From contig NZ_CP076723.1 in NCBI RefSeq assembly GCF_018986915.1, positions 4,616,228-4,680,227 on the forward strand: a stretch of 64,000 nt of DNA. Reading direction: 5' to 3'. Source of the DNA: Geomonas oryzisoli (lineage in GTDB: Bacteria > Desulfobacterota > Desulfuromonadia > Geobacterales > Geobacteraceae). Below are positions 54,553 to 63,231 of the stretch, piece by piece (the first letter of the stretch is position 1; each line of letters starts with the position of its first letter). Both the position numbers and the translations under genes were made by a program. The notes beneath the pieces were generated by a model. That model did not search any database, was not told where the DNA came from, and saw only the letters and a program-made list of their open reading frames with translations.

Positions 54553-55515
54553 CTATGATTTTGCAGCTTCCCCCTTCGCCTTTTGCTGCGATTCCGCTTT
54601 CGAATGGGTGCCGCGCTCGGCGGCATGTTCCCCTTCCACCTTTTCACCCGGCTCTTTCCCTTCCTCCGAACTGTGCTCGATCACCGCGTTGATGACGGCA
54701 CCCGCCAGGATGATCAGTCCGCTGAGATAGAGCCACAACAGGAGCACGATCACGGCCCCGATGCTGCCGTAGGTCTTGTCGTAGGAACCGAAGTTGTTGA
54801 TGTAGTAGGAGAAGCCGAAGGACATCACGACCCAGCAGGGGATGGCGACTACCGCCCCCGGGCTGATCCATTTCCACGCGTGCTCCACGTCCGGGGTGAA
54901 GTAGTAGATGACCGCGACGGCGAGTACCAGGAGGAACAGGGTGACAGGGATCAGGCCGATCACGAAACCGATCTTGAAGGCGACGCCGAAGTTGATCAGC
55001 CCGGCGATGAAGTTGGCGATCTTGACCCCGAACATGAGCAGGACCATCGCACACAAAATGAGCAGGGAAAGGCCGACCACCAGCCCAATCGCGGTCAGAC
55101 GCACTTTCCAGAACGGCCTCCCCTCCTTGACGTCGTAGAGGTTGTTCATGGCGTCCATGACCGAAACGATGGCGTTGGAGGAAGCCCACAGCGCCAGCAG
55201 GATGCCGAAGGATAGCAGTCCTTCCTTCTTGTTCATGAACAGCGCCCGTATGTTGCTTTCGATCAGGGAGAACGCCTCGGATGGGAGAAACTTGGCCGCG
55301 TTGGCCAGCATGTAGTCCATGAGGTGCGGGATGGGGAGGTAGCCGATCAAGGTGGTGAGAAAGAGCAGGAACGGAAACGACGCGAACAGGAAGTAATAGG
55401 CCATGGCGGCGGCGTGTTCGGGGCAATCCTCGTCGCTGAACTTGTGGTAGACCTTCTTGGCCAGGTCCATGTAGCTGGCGTCACCCAGTTTGAAGTAGCT
55501 GCGCAGTGAGAACAT
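54553..55515 (-). CDS. YihY/BrkB-family inner-membrane protein
   Basis: The 320-residue protein starts at 55515 after AAAAGGAGTCGACC. About six membrane helices are seen, with family signatures HAAAMAYYFLFASFPFLLFL, LWASSNAIVSVMDAMNNLYDVKEGRPFWKVRLTAIGL, FTPDVEHAWKWISPGAVVA and FGSYDKTYGSIGAVIVLLLWLYLSGLIILAGAVINA. The charged C-terminal tail is rich in Lys and Glu. The family is of uncertain function despite the older RNase BN label. It is convergent with the CHRD gene. Confidence 0.92.
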   Translation of the reverse strand: MFSLRSYFKLGDASYMDLAKKVYHKFSDEDCPEHAAAMAYYFLFASFPFLLFLTTLIGYLPIPHLMDYMLANAAKFLPSEAFSLIESNIRALFMNKKEGLLSFGILLALWASSNAIVSVMDAMNNLYDVKEGRPFWKVRLTAIGLVVGLSLLILCAMVLLMFGVKIANFIAGLINFGVAFKIGFVIGLIPVTLFLLVLAVAVIYYFTPDVEHAWKWISPGAVVAIPCWVVMSFGFSYYINNFGSYDKTYGSIGAVIVLLLWLYLSGLIILAGAVINAVIEHSSEEGKEPGEKVEGEHAAERGTHSKAESQQKAKGEAAKS

Positions 55516-55534
55516 GGTCGACTCCTTTTGACGG

Positions 55535-55650
55535 CACTCTCCCCCTCCCTTGACGGGAGGGGGCCGGGGGGGTGGGTGAAGTAGCCATGACGGTCGGAGG
55601 TGGCAACCTCCCTCCACCCCCTTACCCCCTCCCTTGACGGGAGGGGGGAT
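55535..55650. repeat. Nested double-hairpin (BIME-like) element
   Basis: CCCCCTCCCTTGACGGGAGGGGG-type hairpin, GGGGGGGTGGGTGAAG, a central segment, CCTCCACCCCCTTACC and the second CCCCCTCCCTTGACGGGAGGGGG-type hairpin. Confidence 0.8.
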
Positions 55651-55693
55651 GGTGTACCGTCTGTCCGCAGCAGATTGTCATATGCCGGCAGCG

Positions 55694-56776
55694 CTAGACA
55701 CGGGAACGGTATCTGCCGTCAACCCGTTCTACGTAGGCCGAATCGTGAGGCTGTTCATTGTTTTGCTCGATGGCACGGTCGCTGGAGCGGGTGAGGAACG
55801 ACGGGGCCAGCCTGGAGCGGCTGTCCCAGCCGGGATGCTGCCGGTTGTCGGCGGGCGCCGCCGGGCCGGGGAGCATCCTGGCTGCCACCCCGGCGGCTAC
55901 TGATGTCATTTCCGGAAATAGGGCATTGGCGGCGTGCAGCAGGCGGGCAGGCCAGTTGATGATCAGGCGGGCTTGGCCGTAGCGACATGCCTCGATGATC
56001 TTATGCGCCGCGGCCGGTGCCGCGGTGGAAAGCGCGGGGTTGGCGCCCGAAATGGCGAACCAGGCGAATTCTTTCTGGTGCTGTCCCTTGAAATTGGCAT
56101 TGATATGGGAGCCCGTGCGCATGAGGCCGGGGGCGACGGTGGTGACGTAGATGCCATCCTTGGCGAGCTCGGCGCGGAAGCCGTCGGAGAGGCCGGTCAG
56201 GGCGAACTTGCCCATGGTGTAGGCCAAAAGGTGCGGCACCGCCACCAGCCCCCCTATCGAGGAGACGTTGACGATGCGCCCGCTCCTGCGCCGCTGCATG
56301 TGCGGCGCCACGGCGCGGATCATGTGGTAGGGCCCCCAGGCGTGCACGTCCATGGACTCCTGGAAGTCCTTCAGCTCCAGGTTTTCGAAAGGCGCAACCT
56401 GGATGACGCCGGCGACGTTGATCAGAACGTCGATACTGCGGCGCAGCTCGATAACGGCCGCCACGGCCTCCTCGACCTGCTGGCGCACCCCGATGTCGCA
56501 GGGGAAGGTGATCACATCGCCGCCGGCGCGGGCCAGCTCGGCGCGGGCGCGCTCCAACTCGTCAGGCCGGCGCGCCAAAAGCACCAGTCTCGCCCCTTCC
56601 TTGACCAACTGCCGGGCGATTTCGAGCCCGAGGCCCCGCGAGCCGCCGGCAATCACCACTGTCTTGCCCATAAAGTCGATGCGGCGCGCGCGGCGGCGCA
56701 TGCTCCAGAGGAAAAAAGCGGCCCCGGCTCCCAACATCGCCAAGGCCAGCGAATTGCGACGGTCTGCAGATTTCAT
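55694..56776 (-). CDS. Short-chain dehydrogenase/reductase with N-terminal membrane helix
   Basis: The product has 360 residues. A hydrophobic stretch (SLALAMLGAGAAFFLWSM, about 9-26) and a basic RRRARR precede the Rossmann fold. GGSRGLGLE (cofactor loop near 44-52), NVAGVIQ, NVSSIGG (Ser) and YTMGK (Tyr/Lys) are intact, so it should be active. Arg after GGS and RRPDE favour NADP(H). About 60 C-terminal residues are polar and atypical. CAAGGAGCG precedes the ATG. The substrate is unknown. Confidence 0.88.
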   Translation of the reverse strand: MKSADRRNSLALAMLGAGAAFFLWSMRRRARRIDFMGKTVVIAGGSRGLGLEIARQLVKEGARLVLLARRPDELERARAELARAGGDVITFPCDIGVRQQVEEAVAAVIELRRSIDVLINVAGVIQVAPFENLELKDFQESMDVHAWGPYHMIRAVAPHMQRRRSGRIVNVSSIGGLVAVPHLLAYTMGKFALTGLSDGFRAELAKDGIYVTTVAPGLMRTGSHINANFKGQHQKEFAWFAISGANPALSTAAPAAAHKIIEACRYGQARLIINWPARLLHAANALFPEMTSVAAGVAARMLPGPAAPADNRQHPGWDSRSRLAPSFLTRSSDRAIEQNNEQPHDSAYVERVDGRYRSRV

Positions 56777-56844
56777 GAACGCTCCTTGTCAGGCTTCGGG
56801 GTTTTCGGCACCTGCCTTTGGTTGCCCCCCCTCCCGCAAATCCT

Positions 56845-57705
56845 TTAACCTCCGACGATGGTGCCGCCGTTGGGGTGCATGATCTGGCCGGTCATGTAGG
56901 CTCCGCCTTCCGAGGCGAGGAAGACGTAGCTGTGCGCCACCTCCACCGGCTGCCCGGCACGCTTGAGCGGCACCTCCGTACCGAACTTTTCCGTCTTCTC
57001 CTCGGGGAAGGTGCCGGGTATGAGCGGCGTCCAGATCGGCCCCGGCGCGACGCCGTTGACCAGTATCCCTTTCTCGGCCAGCGACAGTGCCAGCGACCGG
57101 GTAAAGGCGACGATGGCCCCCTTGGTGGACGAGTAGTCGAGCAGCATCGGGCTTCCCTTGAAGGCGGTGACCGAGGTGGTGTTGATGATGCGGGCGCCTT
57201 CCTTCAGGTGCTTGAGCGCCGCCTTGGTCAGGAAGAAGTAGGAGAAGATGTTGGTGCGGAAGGTCCGCTCCAGCTGTTCCGCCGAGATCTGCTCGAGGCT
57301 CTCGCAGTAGTGCTGCTCGGCGGCGTTGTTCACCAGGATGTCCAGCTTCCCGAAGGCCCCGATGGTCTTGCCGACGATGTCGATGCAGAGCTGCTCCTGC
57401 CCCACGTCGCCGCGAAAGGCGAGGCAGCGCACCCCCTCCCGCTCCACGATGTCGCGGGTCTCCCTGGCGTCCTGGTCCTCTTCGAGATAGGCGAAGGCGA
57501 TGTTGGCGCCCTCCCGGGCGAAGGCGATGGCCACGGCGCGGCCGATGCCGCTGTCGCCCCCGGTGATGAGGGCGGTTTTCCCTTGGAGCTTGGCAGAGCC
57601 GCGGTATTCGAACTCGCCGCTTTGCGGTCTCGGTTTCATCTCGGCTTCGCTGGCCGGCTGCTCCTGGCGCTGGCGCGGGAACGGCTTTTCCTCTTGCGGG
57701 GTCAT
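56845..57705 (-). CDS. SDR-family oxidoreductase, YghA-like
   Basis: The 286-residue protein starts at 57705 (MTPQEEKPFPRQRQEQP) where GGAGG stands 6 bases upstream. After a proline/glutamine-rich N-terminus come LQGKTALITGGDSGIGRAVA, AYLEEDQDA, LVNNAAEQHYCESL, INTTSVTAF, YSSTKGAIVAFTRSLA and NGVAPGPIWTPLIPGTFPEEKTEKFG. These match YghA/GsiB-like dehydrogenases often tied to general stress responses. The catalytic Ser-Tyr-Lys set is intact. It is probably co-transcribed with the SDR gene downstream. Confidence 0.92.
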   Translation of the reverse strand: MTPQEEKPFPRQRQEQPASEAEMKPRPQSGEFEYRGSAKLQGKTALITGGDSGIGRAVAIAFAREGANIAFAYLEEDQDARETRDIVEREGVRCLAFRGDVGQEQLCIDIVGKTIGAFGKLDILVNNAAEQHYCESLEQISAEQLERTFRTNIFSYFFLTKAALKHLKEGARIINTTSVTAFKGSPMLLDYSSTKGAIVAFTRSLALSLAEKGILVNGVAPGPIWTPLIPGTFPEEKTEKFGTEVPLKRAGQPVEVAHSYVFLASEGGAYMTGQIMHPNGGTIVGG

Positions 57706-57757
57706 CTGTACCTCCTCCATGGTTTGCTGGTTCAAGTACGTCTGGAAAGCTTGACCT

Positions 57758-57872
57758 TGTTCCCCCCTCCCCTTGCGGGAGGGGGCTAGGGGGTGGGGGA
57801 AGCTGCCATCAATTTCCATGTCTTGCGGCTTCACCCACCCCCCGTCCCCCTCCCGGCAAGGGAGGGGGGGCT
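57758..57872. repeat. Nested double-hairpin (BIME-like) element
   Basis: CCCCTCCCCTTGCGGGAGGGGG-type hairpin, GGGGGTGGGGGAAG, about 45 bases, CTTCACCCACCCCCCG and CCCCCTCCCGGCAAGGGAGGGGG-type hairpin. Confidence 0.8.
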
Positions 57873-57887
57873 GCCAAGCTTTGCGGC

Positions 57888-59108
57888 TCAGCCGGCGCTT
57901 GCCTGTTCGGAGCCCGGTGTGGCTGCGGCTCCCTGAGCCTGAGGGTTCAACACAATTTTGATGCAGGCATCCTGCTTGTTAAGGAAGGTCTTGTACCCCC
58001 TGGGGGCCTCCTCGAGCGGCAGCCGGTGCGTGATGATCGAGGACGGATTCAGCTGCTGCTCCTGTACCAGCTTGAGCAGGTGCGGCAGGTACTTGTGCAC
58101 GTGGGCCTGCCCCGCATGCAGGGTGAGCCCCTTGGCGAAGATGGCGCCCATGGGGAACTTGTCGATGAAGCCGCTGTAGACCCCGACGATGGAGAGCGTT
58201 CCCCCCTTGCGGCAGGCCTTGGTCAGCTGGCGCAGCGCCGAGGCCCGGTCGTTTTCCAGCCTGAGCGTCTGCTTCACCGAGTCGTAGATCCCCTCGATGC
58301 CGGTTCCGACCGCTTCCAGGCCCACCGCGTCGATGCAGGAGTCGGGGCCGCGTCCGCCGGTCATGTTCTGCAGCGCCTCCGCCACGTCCACCTCTTCGTA
58401 GTTCAGCACCTCGGCCTGGCACTGGGAGTGGGCCATCTGCAGGCGGTCGGGGAAGCGGTCTATGCCGATCACCCGCTCGGCTCCCAGGTGCCGCGCCGAC
58501 ATCATCGCCATCAGCCCCACCGGCCCGCAGCCCCAGACGGCGACGGTGTCGCCGGGGTTGATGTTGCAGTTGTCGGCGGCCTGGTAGCCGGTCGGACAGA
58601 TGTCGGTCAACAGCACCACCTGCTCGTAGGGGATGCCGTCCGGTATCTTCTCGAGCCCCACGTCCGCGAACGGGACCCGGACATACTCGGCCTGGCCGCC
58701 GGAGAAGCCGCCGTACATGTGCGAGTAGCCGAAGATGCCCCCCCCCGTGTCGCCGTAAAGGTGCTCCAGCATCCATGAGTTGGGGTTACTGTTGTCGCAC
58801 AGGGACCACAGCTCGTGCTTGCAGTACCAGCAGACGCCGCAGGAGATCGGGAAGGGGACGATGACCCGGTCCCCGACGTGGAAGCGGGTGACGCCGCTGC
58901 CCGCCTCGACGACCTCACCGACGAACTCGTGCCCCAGGATGTCCCCCTTCTTCATGGTGGGGACGTAGCCGTTGTACAGGTGCAGGTCGGAGCCGCAGAT
59001 GCAGGTCAGCGCGACCTTGACGATGACATCTCCCTTGCTGACGATTTGCGGGTCCGCTACCTCGTCGACCCGCACGTCGTGTTTGCCGTGCCAGCATACC
59101 GCCCTCAT
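57888..59108 (-). CDS. Zinc-dependent alcohol dehydrogenase (formaldehyde dehydrogenase-like)
   Basis: The 406-residue MDR protein starts after AGGAGGGAAT. Catalytic zinc ligands are in CICGSDLH (Cys near 38) and GHEFVG (His/Glu near 60). The structural zinc loop is CGVCWYCKHELWSLC. The cofactor fold has VWGCGPVGLMAMMSA, followed by IGIDRFPDRLQMA. The layout matches the glutathione-independent formaldehyde dehydrogenase-like group. It is likely NAD(P)-dependent. It lies among stress genes, so aldehyde detoxification is a reasonable guess; the substrate is not proven. Confidence 0.92.
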   Translation of the reverse strand: MRAVCWHGKHDVRVDEVADPQIVSKGDVIVKVALTCICGSDLHLYNGYVPTMKKGDILGHEFVGEVVEAGSGVTRFHVGDRVIVPFPISCGVCWYCKHELWSLCDNSNPNSWMLEHLYGDTGGGIFGYSHMYGGFSGGQAEYVRVPFADVGLEKIPDGIPYEQVVLLTDICPTGYQAADNCNINPGDTVAVWGCGPVGLMAMMSARHLGAERVIGIDRFPDRLQMAHSQCQAEVLNYEEVDVAEALQNMTGGRGPDSCIDAVGLEAVGTGIEGIYDSVKQTLRLENDRASALRQLTKACRKGGTLSIVGVYSGFIDKFPMGAIFAKGLTLHAGQAHVHKYLPHLLKLVQEQQLNPSSIITHRLPLEEAPRGYKTFLNKQDACIKIVLNPQAQGAAATPGSEQASAG

Positions 59109-59150
59109 ATTCCCTCCTTGCCCCGCGCCCGGTGGCGGCGGGGAATCGGT

Positions 59151-59879
59151 TTATTGGACCGTGCGCCTTGCCGTGGTCTCCTCGCCCACTTCCAGGATCT
59201 GCTTCAGCCTTTTCAGATCTTCCTCGAGTTGCTGCGAGTTGATCCCCTGGGCGAGTTTCGCCGCCGCTCTCCCCGCTCCGCCGCCGGGCGGGTAGTAGTC
59301 GATGGTCACCTTCACCTCGGTTCCCCGGTATCCCGGGGCCTCCCTGAACTCCACGCTCCCCTTGTTGGGGACGTCCGCTTCGCCCACGGAGTGCCAGCTG
59401 ATCTGCTGCCCCGGCACGTCCTCCATCATCTCGGCGTCCCATTCCGCGCTGATGCCGCCCGGGCCGACCGCTTTCCAGTGCGAGGTGCGGGCACCGGTCA
59501 CCTGTACCGACTCCAGGTGCCTCATGAAGCGCGGCAGGTTCTCCAGGTTGCGCCAGAACTCGTAGACCTCGTTCGGCGGCAGCCCTATGGTCACCGCCTT
59601 CTCTATGGTCAGCGCGGAGTTGTGCGTGTGCACGGTGTCGACCCCCATGGCGTCGTAGATCCCGCAGTGCCCGGTCTGCCCCCGGTACAGGAACATCCCG
59701 CCGGCGAGCATCATGGCGAGCCCCGAGGCGTAATTTCTCTTGCTGATGCACCTGAGTCCCGAAACCGCCAGGGCCGCGCCGCCGATGACGGACGCCTTCC
59801 GCTCGGCGGGCCCCACGTTTACCCGTGTCTCTCTTCGCCATTCTCTCGACTGGCTGCGCTCGGTTTCACTCGGATCCAT
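59151..59879 (-). CDS. SRPBCC-family protein with N-terminal DUF2892-like membrane region
   Basis: The 242-residue product starts after GGGAGGATAAAGC. Residues 25-68 (ERKASVIGGAALAVSGLRCIS, SGLAMMLAGGMFLYRG) form two short hydrophobic segments like DUF2892. Residues 90-225 are a polyketide cyclase/START-like SRPBCC domain: IEKAVTIGLPPNEVYEFWRNLENLPRFM, HLESVQV, WDAEMMEDVPGQQISWHS, VEFREAPGYRGTEVKVTIDY. Similar fusions occur in many bacteria with stress genes. The ligand is unknown. Confidence 0.88.
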   Translation of the reverse strand: MDPSETERSQSREWRRETRVNVGPAERKASVIGGAALAVSGLRCISKRNYASGLAMMLAGGMFLYRGQTGHCGIYDAMGVDTVHTHNSALTIEKAVTIGLPPNEVYEFWRNLENLPRFMRHLESVQVTGARTSHWKAVGPGGISAEWDAEMMEDVPGQQISWHSVGEADVPNKGSVEFREAPGYRGTEVKVTIDYYPPGGGAGRAAAKLAQGINSQQLEEDLKRLKQILEVGEETTARRTVQ

Positions 59880-60179
59880 GCTTTATCCTCCCTTGGAAGC
59901 TGATGGCGCTTGTTCTTATTAAGGTGCCGGGGGTTTTGAATTAGAACAAACTAACATAGCAGGAGGCGATTGCAACAGGGTGGTGGGAAATATGGGGAAG
60001 GTGGGGGTAGGGGGTGGTTGTAGGTGCCACATGTGCGGTCATGGCAAGGTCACCCACCCCCCTGCCCCCTCCCGTCAAGGGAGGGGGAGAGCTGGCAGCG
60101 GCCCGATTTTGACCCGTGGCGAAGGTAGAGACAGAAGGCGGGAGAGGGGTAGCGAGGCGGAGAGCGGTGGAGAGCGCCG
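59880..60179. other. Intergenic region between SRPBCC and ku genes
   Basis: It holds the SRPBCC ribosome site, AT-rich sequence (59925-59965) likely to include its promoter, and a half copy of the G/C hairpin element. No gene was found. Confidence 0.5.
60045..60092. repeat. Half copy of the nested G/C hairpin element
   Basis: GTCACCCACCCCCCTG then CCCCCTCCCGTCAAGGGAGGGGG-type hairpin, matching the right half of the elements at 55535 and 57758. Confidence 0.7.
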
Positions 60180-60956
60180 CTACGCAGCTTCTTTCCGCTT
60201 CTGCTTAAGGCTCTCTTTCAACAGGGCCATCATGTCGGCCACCTTAGGCGGCGGCGCTGCCTTGGCCGGAGCGGGCTGGCGCCCCTGCGCCTTCTCTTCG
60301 ATCATCTTTTTAAGGTCGTCGATGTACTGATCCCTGTACTTCGCAGGGTCGAACTTGACCGTCAACTGGTCGATCAGGGACAACGCCAGGGACACTTCCT
60401 GCTCACGCACGTTCTCGTTGCCCGGCAACTTGAGGTCCGCGGCGTCGCGCACCTCCTCGGCATACCGGATCTGGTTCAAGACGAGCAGGTCGTCCAGAGG
60501 CCTGACGATGCCGAGGCTGCCCCGGTTTCTCAGGACATAATAGGCGACGCCCACTTTTCCTGAACGTTTCAACGCCTCCCGGAGCAGCGCATACGCTTTT
60601 GGCCCACTCTTGTCCGGTTCGAGGTAGTAGGGCTTTTCGAAGAATCGGGTGTCTATCTCTCTCTCATCGATGAAATCAACGATGTCGATCAAATGGGTCT
60701 TCTCAAGGCTGGCGTTTTCAAAGTCTTGGTCTGTGAGGACGATGTACTCGCCGTCGCTGTACTCGTACCCTTTTACGATTTCCTCGTAAGGGACTTCCTT
60801 GTTGTCGGTCTTGCAGACCCGCAGGTACTTGATCGGGCAGAGATCATTCTTGCGCAGCATATCCAGATCAAGCGAATTGCTCTGGGAGCCGCTGTAGAGT
60901 TTCACCGGGATGTTCACCAGCCCGAAACTTATCGAACCAGACCACATAGCTCTCAT
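60180..60956 (-). CDS. ku: Ku protein, NHEJ end-binding
   Basis: The 258-residue protein starts at 60956 after GAGGAGGTCAGAC. MWSGSISFGLVNIPVKLYSG is the invariant bacterial Ku opening. EIVKGYEYSDGEYIVLTDQDF, FFEKPYYLEPDKSGPKAYALLREAL and ELSLALSLIDQLT-like EVSLALSLIDQL follow, then a short basic C-terminal tail (ESLKQKRKEAA). Ku homodimers ring DNA ends and recruit LigD, encoded on the same strand at 37.1-39.8 kb. The two genes are separated by the trehalose operon. Confidence 0.96.
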   Translation of the reverse strand: MRAMWSGSISFGLVNIPVKLYSGSQSNSLDLDMLRKNDLCPIKYLRVCKTDNKEVPYEEIVKGYEYSDGEYIVLTDQDFENASLEKTHLIDIVDFIDEREIDTRFFEKPYYLEPDKSGPKAYALLREALKRSGKVGVAYYVLRNRGSLGIVRPLDDLLVLNQIRYAEEVRDAADLKLPGNENVREQEVSLALSLIDQLTVKFDPAKYRDQYIDDLKKMIEEKAQGRQPAPAKAAPPPKVADMMALLKESLKQKRKEAA

Positions 60957-61149
60957 GTCTGACCTCCTCGGAAGCTGACTTTCTTAGGCACGGTGCCGGG
61001 TTCAGGCACAGCTGGAATTTTACCATGATTACCGGCCGGGGTAGGGGGAAAGCGCCCGCCACGATTGACAACAGGCAGGCAATGCATACATTTATTAACG
61101 TGCTTTCATCATAGATGTACCCCTCCAACTGTAACCTCTGGAGATTGTT

Positions 61150-62775
61150 ATGGTTGAACCGAACGAGCCGGTGCCGCAGGGCACCCGTCGCATGCCGGCG
61201 ATACCGAAGGTGCTGCTCTGGATCGTGGGGATCATCGTCTCCCTGGTCCTGATCGCCTTCATAGCCAGCTTCTTCATCGACGAACCGCTGCGGCGCACCA
61301 CGGAACGGCGCATGAACCAGAGTCTCAAGGGGTACAAGGTACGGCTCCCAAAGCTGCACTTCAGCCTGATCGGACTCTCCATCACCTTGAAAGGTTTGAC
61401 CATTTCCCAGGAGGCACACCCCCAGCCCCCGGTGGCGGAGTTCCCCTATCTGAGGGCCAGCGTGCAGTGGCGCGAGATCCTGTCCGGCAAGCTGGTCGGA
61501 GACATGACGCTGAAGGGCCCCAAGGTCCACGTCAACCTGCTGCAGCTCAAAGCCGAGGCGGCCAGCAAGGTCCCCATGAAGCAGAAGGGGTGGCAACAGG
61601 CGTTCGAGGCCATCTATCCCCTGAAGATCAACCTCCTGAAGATCAGCGACGGCAGTCTCACCTACATCGATGAGGATCCCAAGAGACCGCTGAAACTCTC
61701 CAACCTGAGCCTTTCGGCCAACAACATCCGCAACATACACCTGCCCGACAAGGTGTACCCCTCGGACTTCCAGTTGGAGACCGACATCTTCGGTAGTGGA
61801 CACGGACGCGTGGAGGGGCGGGCGAACTTCCTGGCGGAACCGACCCCCGCGGTGAAGGCCGCCATCGAACTGGCCAAGGTCCCCCTCGCCTACTTCGCCC
61901 AGTTGGCGGCCCGCTCCAACCTCAGGATCGAAGGGGGCGTCCTGAGTGCGAGCGGCGACGTGGAGTACGGCCGCAAGGTACAGACTGCCCGGTTCAAAAA
62001 ACTCACCATACACGGCGTCAAACTCGATTACATCCACACCGCCGCGACGGCCCGCGCGGAAGCGAGAAGGGCGGAGAAGGTGAAGCAGGCCGCGAAGGAA
62101 GTAAGCAACAAGCCGAACCTGATCCTGACCATCGAGCACTTCAGCCTGACCGACGCCAATGTCGGGTTCATCAACACCTACGGGGGGAAGAAAGTCCGCC
62201 TGTTCCTTTCGGAGGCGAACCTCTTCCTCGACAACTTCTCCAACCAGTTCTCCAAGGGGCCGGCCAAGGCCAGGATGTCAGGCAAATTCATGGGAAGCGG
62301 CGCCACCCAGGCGACTGCCACCTTCCGCCCCGAGGACAAGGGGCCGGACCTGGACCTCTACCTCAAAATCGACAACACGCAGCTGGTTTCGCTGAACGAC
62401 CTGTTGCGCAGCTACGGCAACTTCGACGTCACTGCCGGCACCTTCTCGCTGGTCACGGAACTGCACGTGAAAAACAACAGGGTGAACGGTTACATCAAGC
62501 CCTTCTTCAAGGACATGAAGGTGTACGACCGGCGCCAGGACAAAAACAAAGGGTTCTTCCACCGGGTCTACGAAATGCTGGTCGGGGGGATCGCCAAGCT
62601 GCTGGAAAACAGGCCCCATGACCAGGTGGCGACTAAGGCGGACATTTCAGGTTCGCTGCAAAACCCGAAAACCAGCACTTGGCAGGTCGTGCTGGAACTG
62701 ATCCGCAATGCCTTCATCAAAGCCATTCTGCCTACCTTCGAGAGGGACGTAAACGCGCTGGGCAAACACAAGTGA
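61150..62775 (+). CDS. DUF748/AsmA-like membrane-anchored protein
   Basis: The product has 541 residues. A cytoplasmic start and one membrane helix (VLLWIVGIIVSLVLIAFIASFFI, about 21-43) lead into a long periplasmic beta-rich region: LPKLHFSLIGLSITLKGLTI, KLVGDMTLKGPKVHVNLLQL, ISDGSLTYIDEDPKRPLKLSNLSL. These are AsmA/DUF748 repeats. Such proteins bridge the periplasm and are linked to lipid transport or envelope integrity. The ribosome site is weak (CTGGAGATTGTT). Three small genes follow on the same strand. Confidence 0.88.
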   Translation: MVEPNEPVPQGTRRMPAIPKVLLWIVGIIVSLVLIAFIASFFIDEPLRRTTERRMNQSLKGYKVRLPKLHFSLIGLSITLKGLTISQEAHPQPPVAEFPYLRASVQWREILSGKLVGDMTLKGPKVHVNLLQLKAEAASKVPMKQKGWQQAFEAIYPLKINLLKISDGSLTYIDEDPKRPLKLSNLSLSANNIRNIHLPDKVYPSDFQLETDIFGSGHGRVEGRANFLAEPTPAVKAAIELAKVPLAYFAQLAARSNLRIEGGVLSASGDVEYGRKVQTARFKKLTIHGVKLDYIHTAATARAEARRAEKVKQAAKEVSNKPNLILTIEHFSLTDANVGFINTYGGKKVRLFLSEANLFLDNFSNQFSKGPAKARMSGKFMGSGATQATATFRPEDKGPDLDLYLKIDNTQLVSLNDLLRSYGNFDVTAGTFSLVTELHVKNNRVNGYIKPFFKDMKVYDRRQDKNKGFFHRVYEMLVGGIAKLLENRPHDQVATKADISGSLQNPKTSTWQVVLELIRNAFIKAILPTFERDVNALGKHK

Positions 62776-62815
62776 TGCAACAGCAGCAGATTCCCAAGGG
62801 AAAAAGGAGGAAGTC

Positions 62816-62968
62816 ATGAGGTTGATACTGCTTGTGATCGTGATCTTGCTGCTCGTCGGTTCACTCCCCACCTGGCCCTACAGCGCCGGATGGGGTTACT
62901 ACCCAAGCGGGGGCTTGGGGCTGGTCCTGCTGATCCTGCTGATCCTGGTGCTATTGGGACGCATCTAG
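62816..62968 (+). CDS. DUF3309 small membrane protein, 50 aa
   Basis: Reading from the ATG at 62816, with AAAAAGGAGG upstream, gives MRLILLVIVILLLVGSLPTW, then PYSAGWGYYPSGGLGLVLLI and LLILVLLGRI. Two hydrophobic helices flank the LPTWPYSxxWGYxPSGGLG motif that defines DUF3309. It is a conserved membrane mini-protein of unknown role, often found with stress genes. It is co-directional with the DUF748 gene 40 bases upstream. Confidence 0.93.
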   Translation: MRLILLVIVILLLVGSLPTWPYSAGWGYYPSGGLGLVLLILLILVLLGRI

Positions 62969-63001
62969 AGGGTCGCGCGCGGGACGAGGGAGGAGAAGGA
63001 G

Positions 63002-63187
63002 ATGGCCAAATACGGGAAGAAGGCGCAGGAGACGGTGCACGAGGTGATGGACAAGTTCAAAAAGGGGGAGCTCAAAAGTGGTGGCAGTGGCAAAAAGGTG
63101 ACCGACCGCAAGCAGGCGGTGGCCATCGGTCTTTCGGAGGCGCGCGAGAAGGGAGCCAAGGTGCCTGAGCCTCCGAAGAAGAAGTAA
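63002..63187 (+). CDS. DUF6496 small basic protein, 61 aa
   Basis: The protein MAKYGKKAQETVHEVMDKFKKGELKSG...KKVTDRKQAVAIGLSEAREKGAKVPEPPKKK matches the DUF6496 pattern of VMxxFKxGxLKSGSG and RKQAIAIGLSEAR. It is lysine-rich, without signal or membrane segment, and resembles small nucleoid or stress-related proteins. GGAGGAGAAGGAG precedes the ATG. It sits in a run of small same-strand genes. Confidence 0.9.
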   Translation: MAKYGKKAQETVHEVMDKFKKGELKSGGSGKKVTDRKQAVAIGLSEAREKGAKVPEPPKKK

Positions 63188-63231
63188 AACCAGGCACCGC
63201 AATCAGGCAGCACCAGAAAAGGAGGTTCATC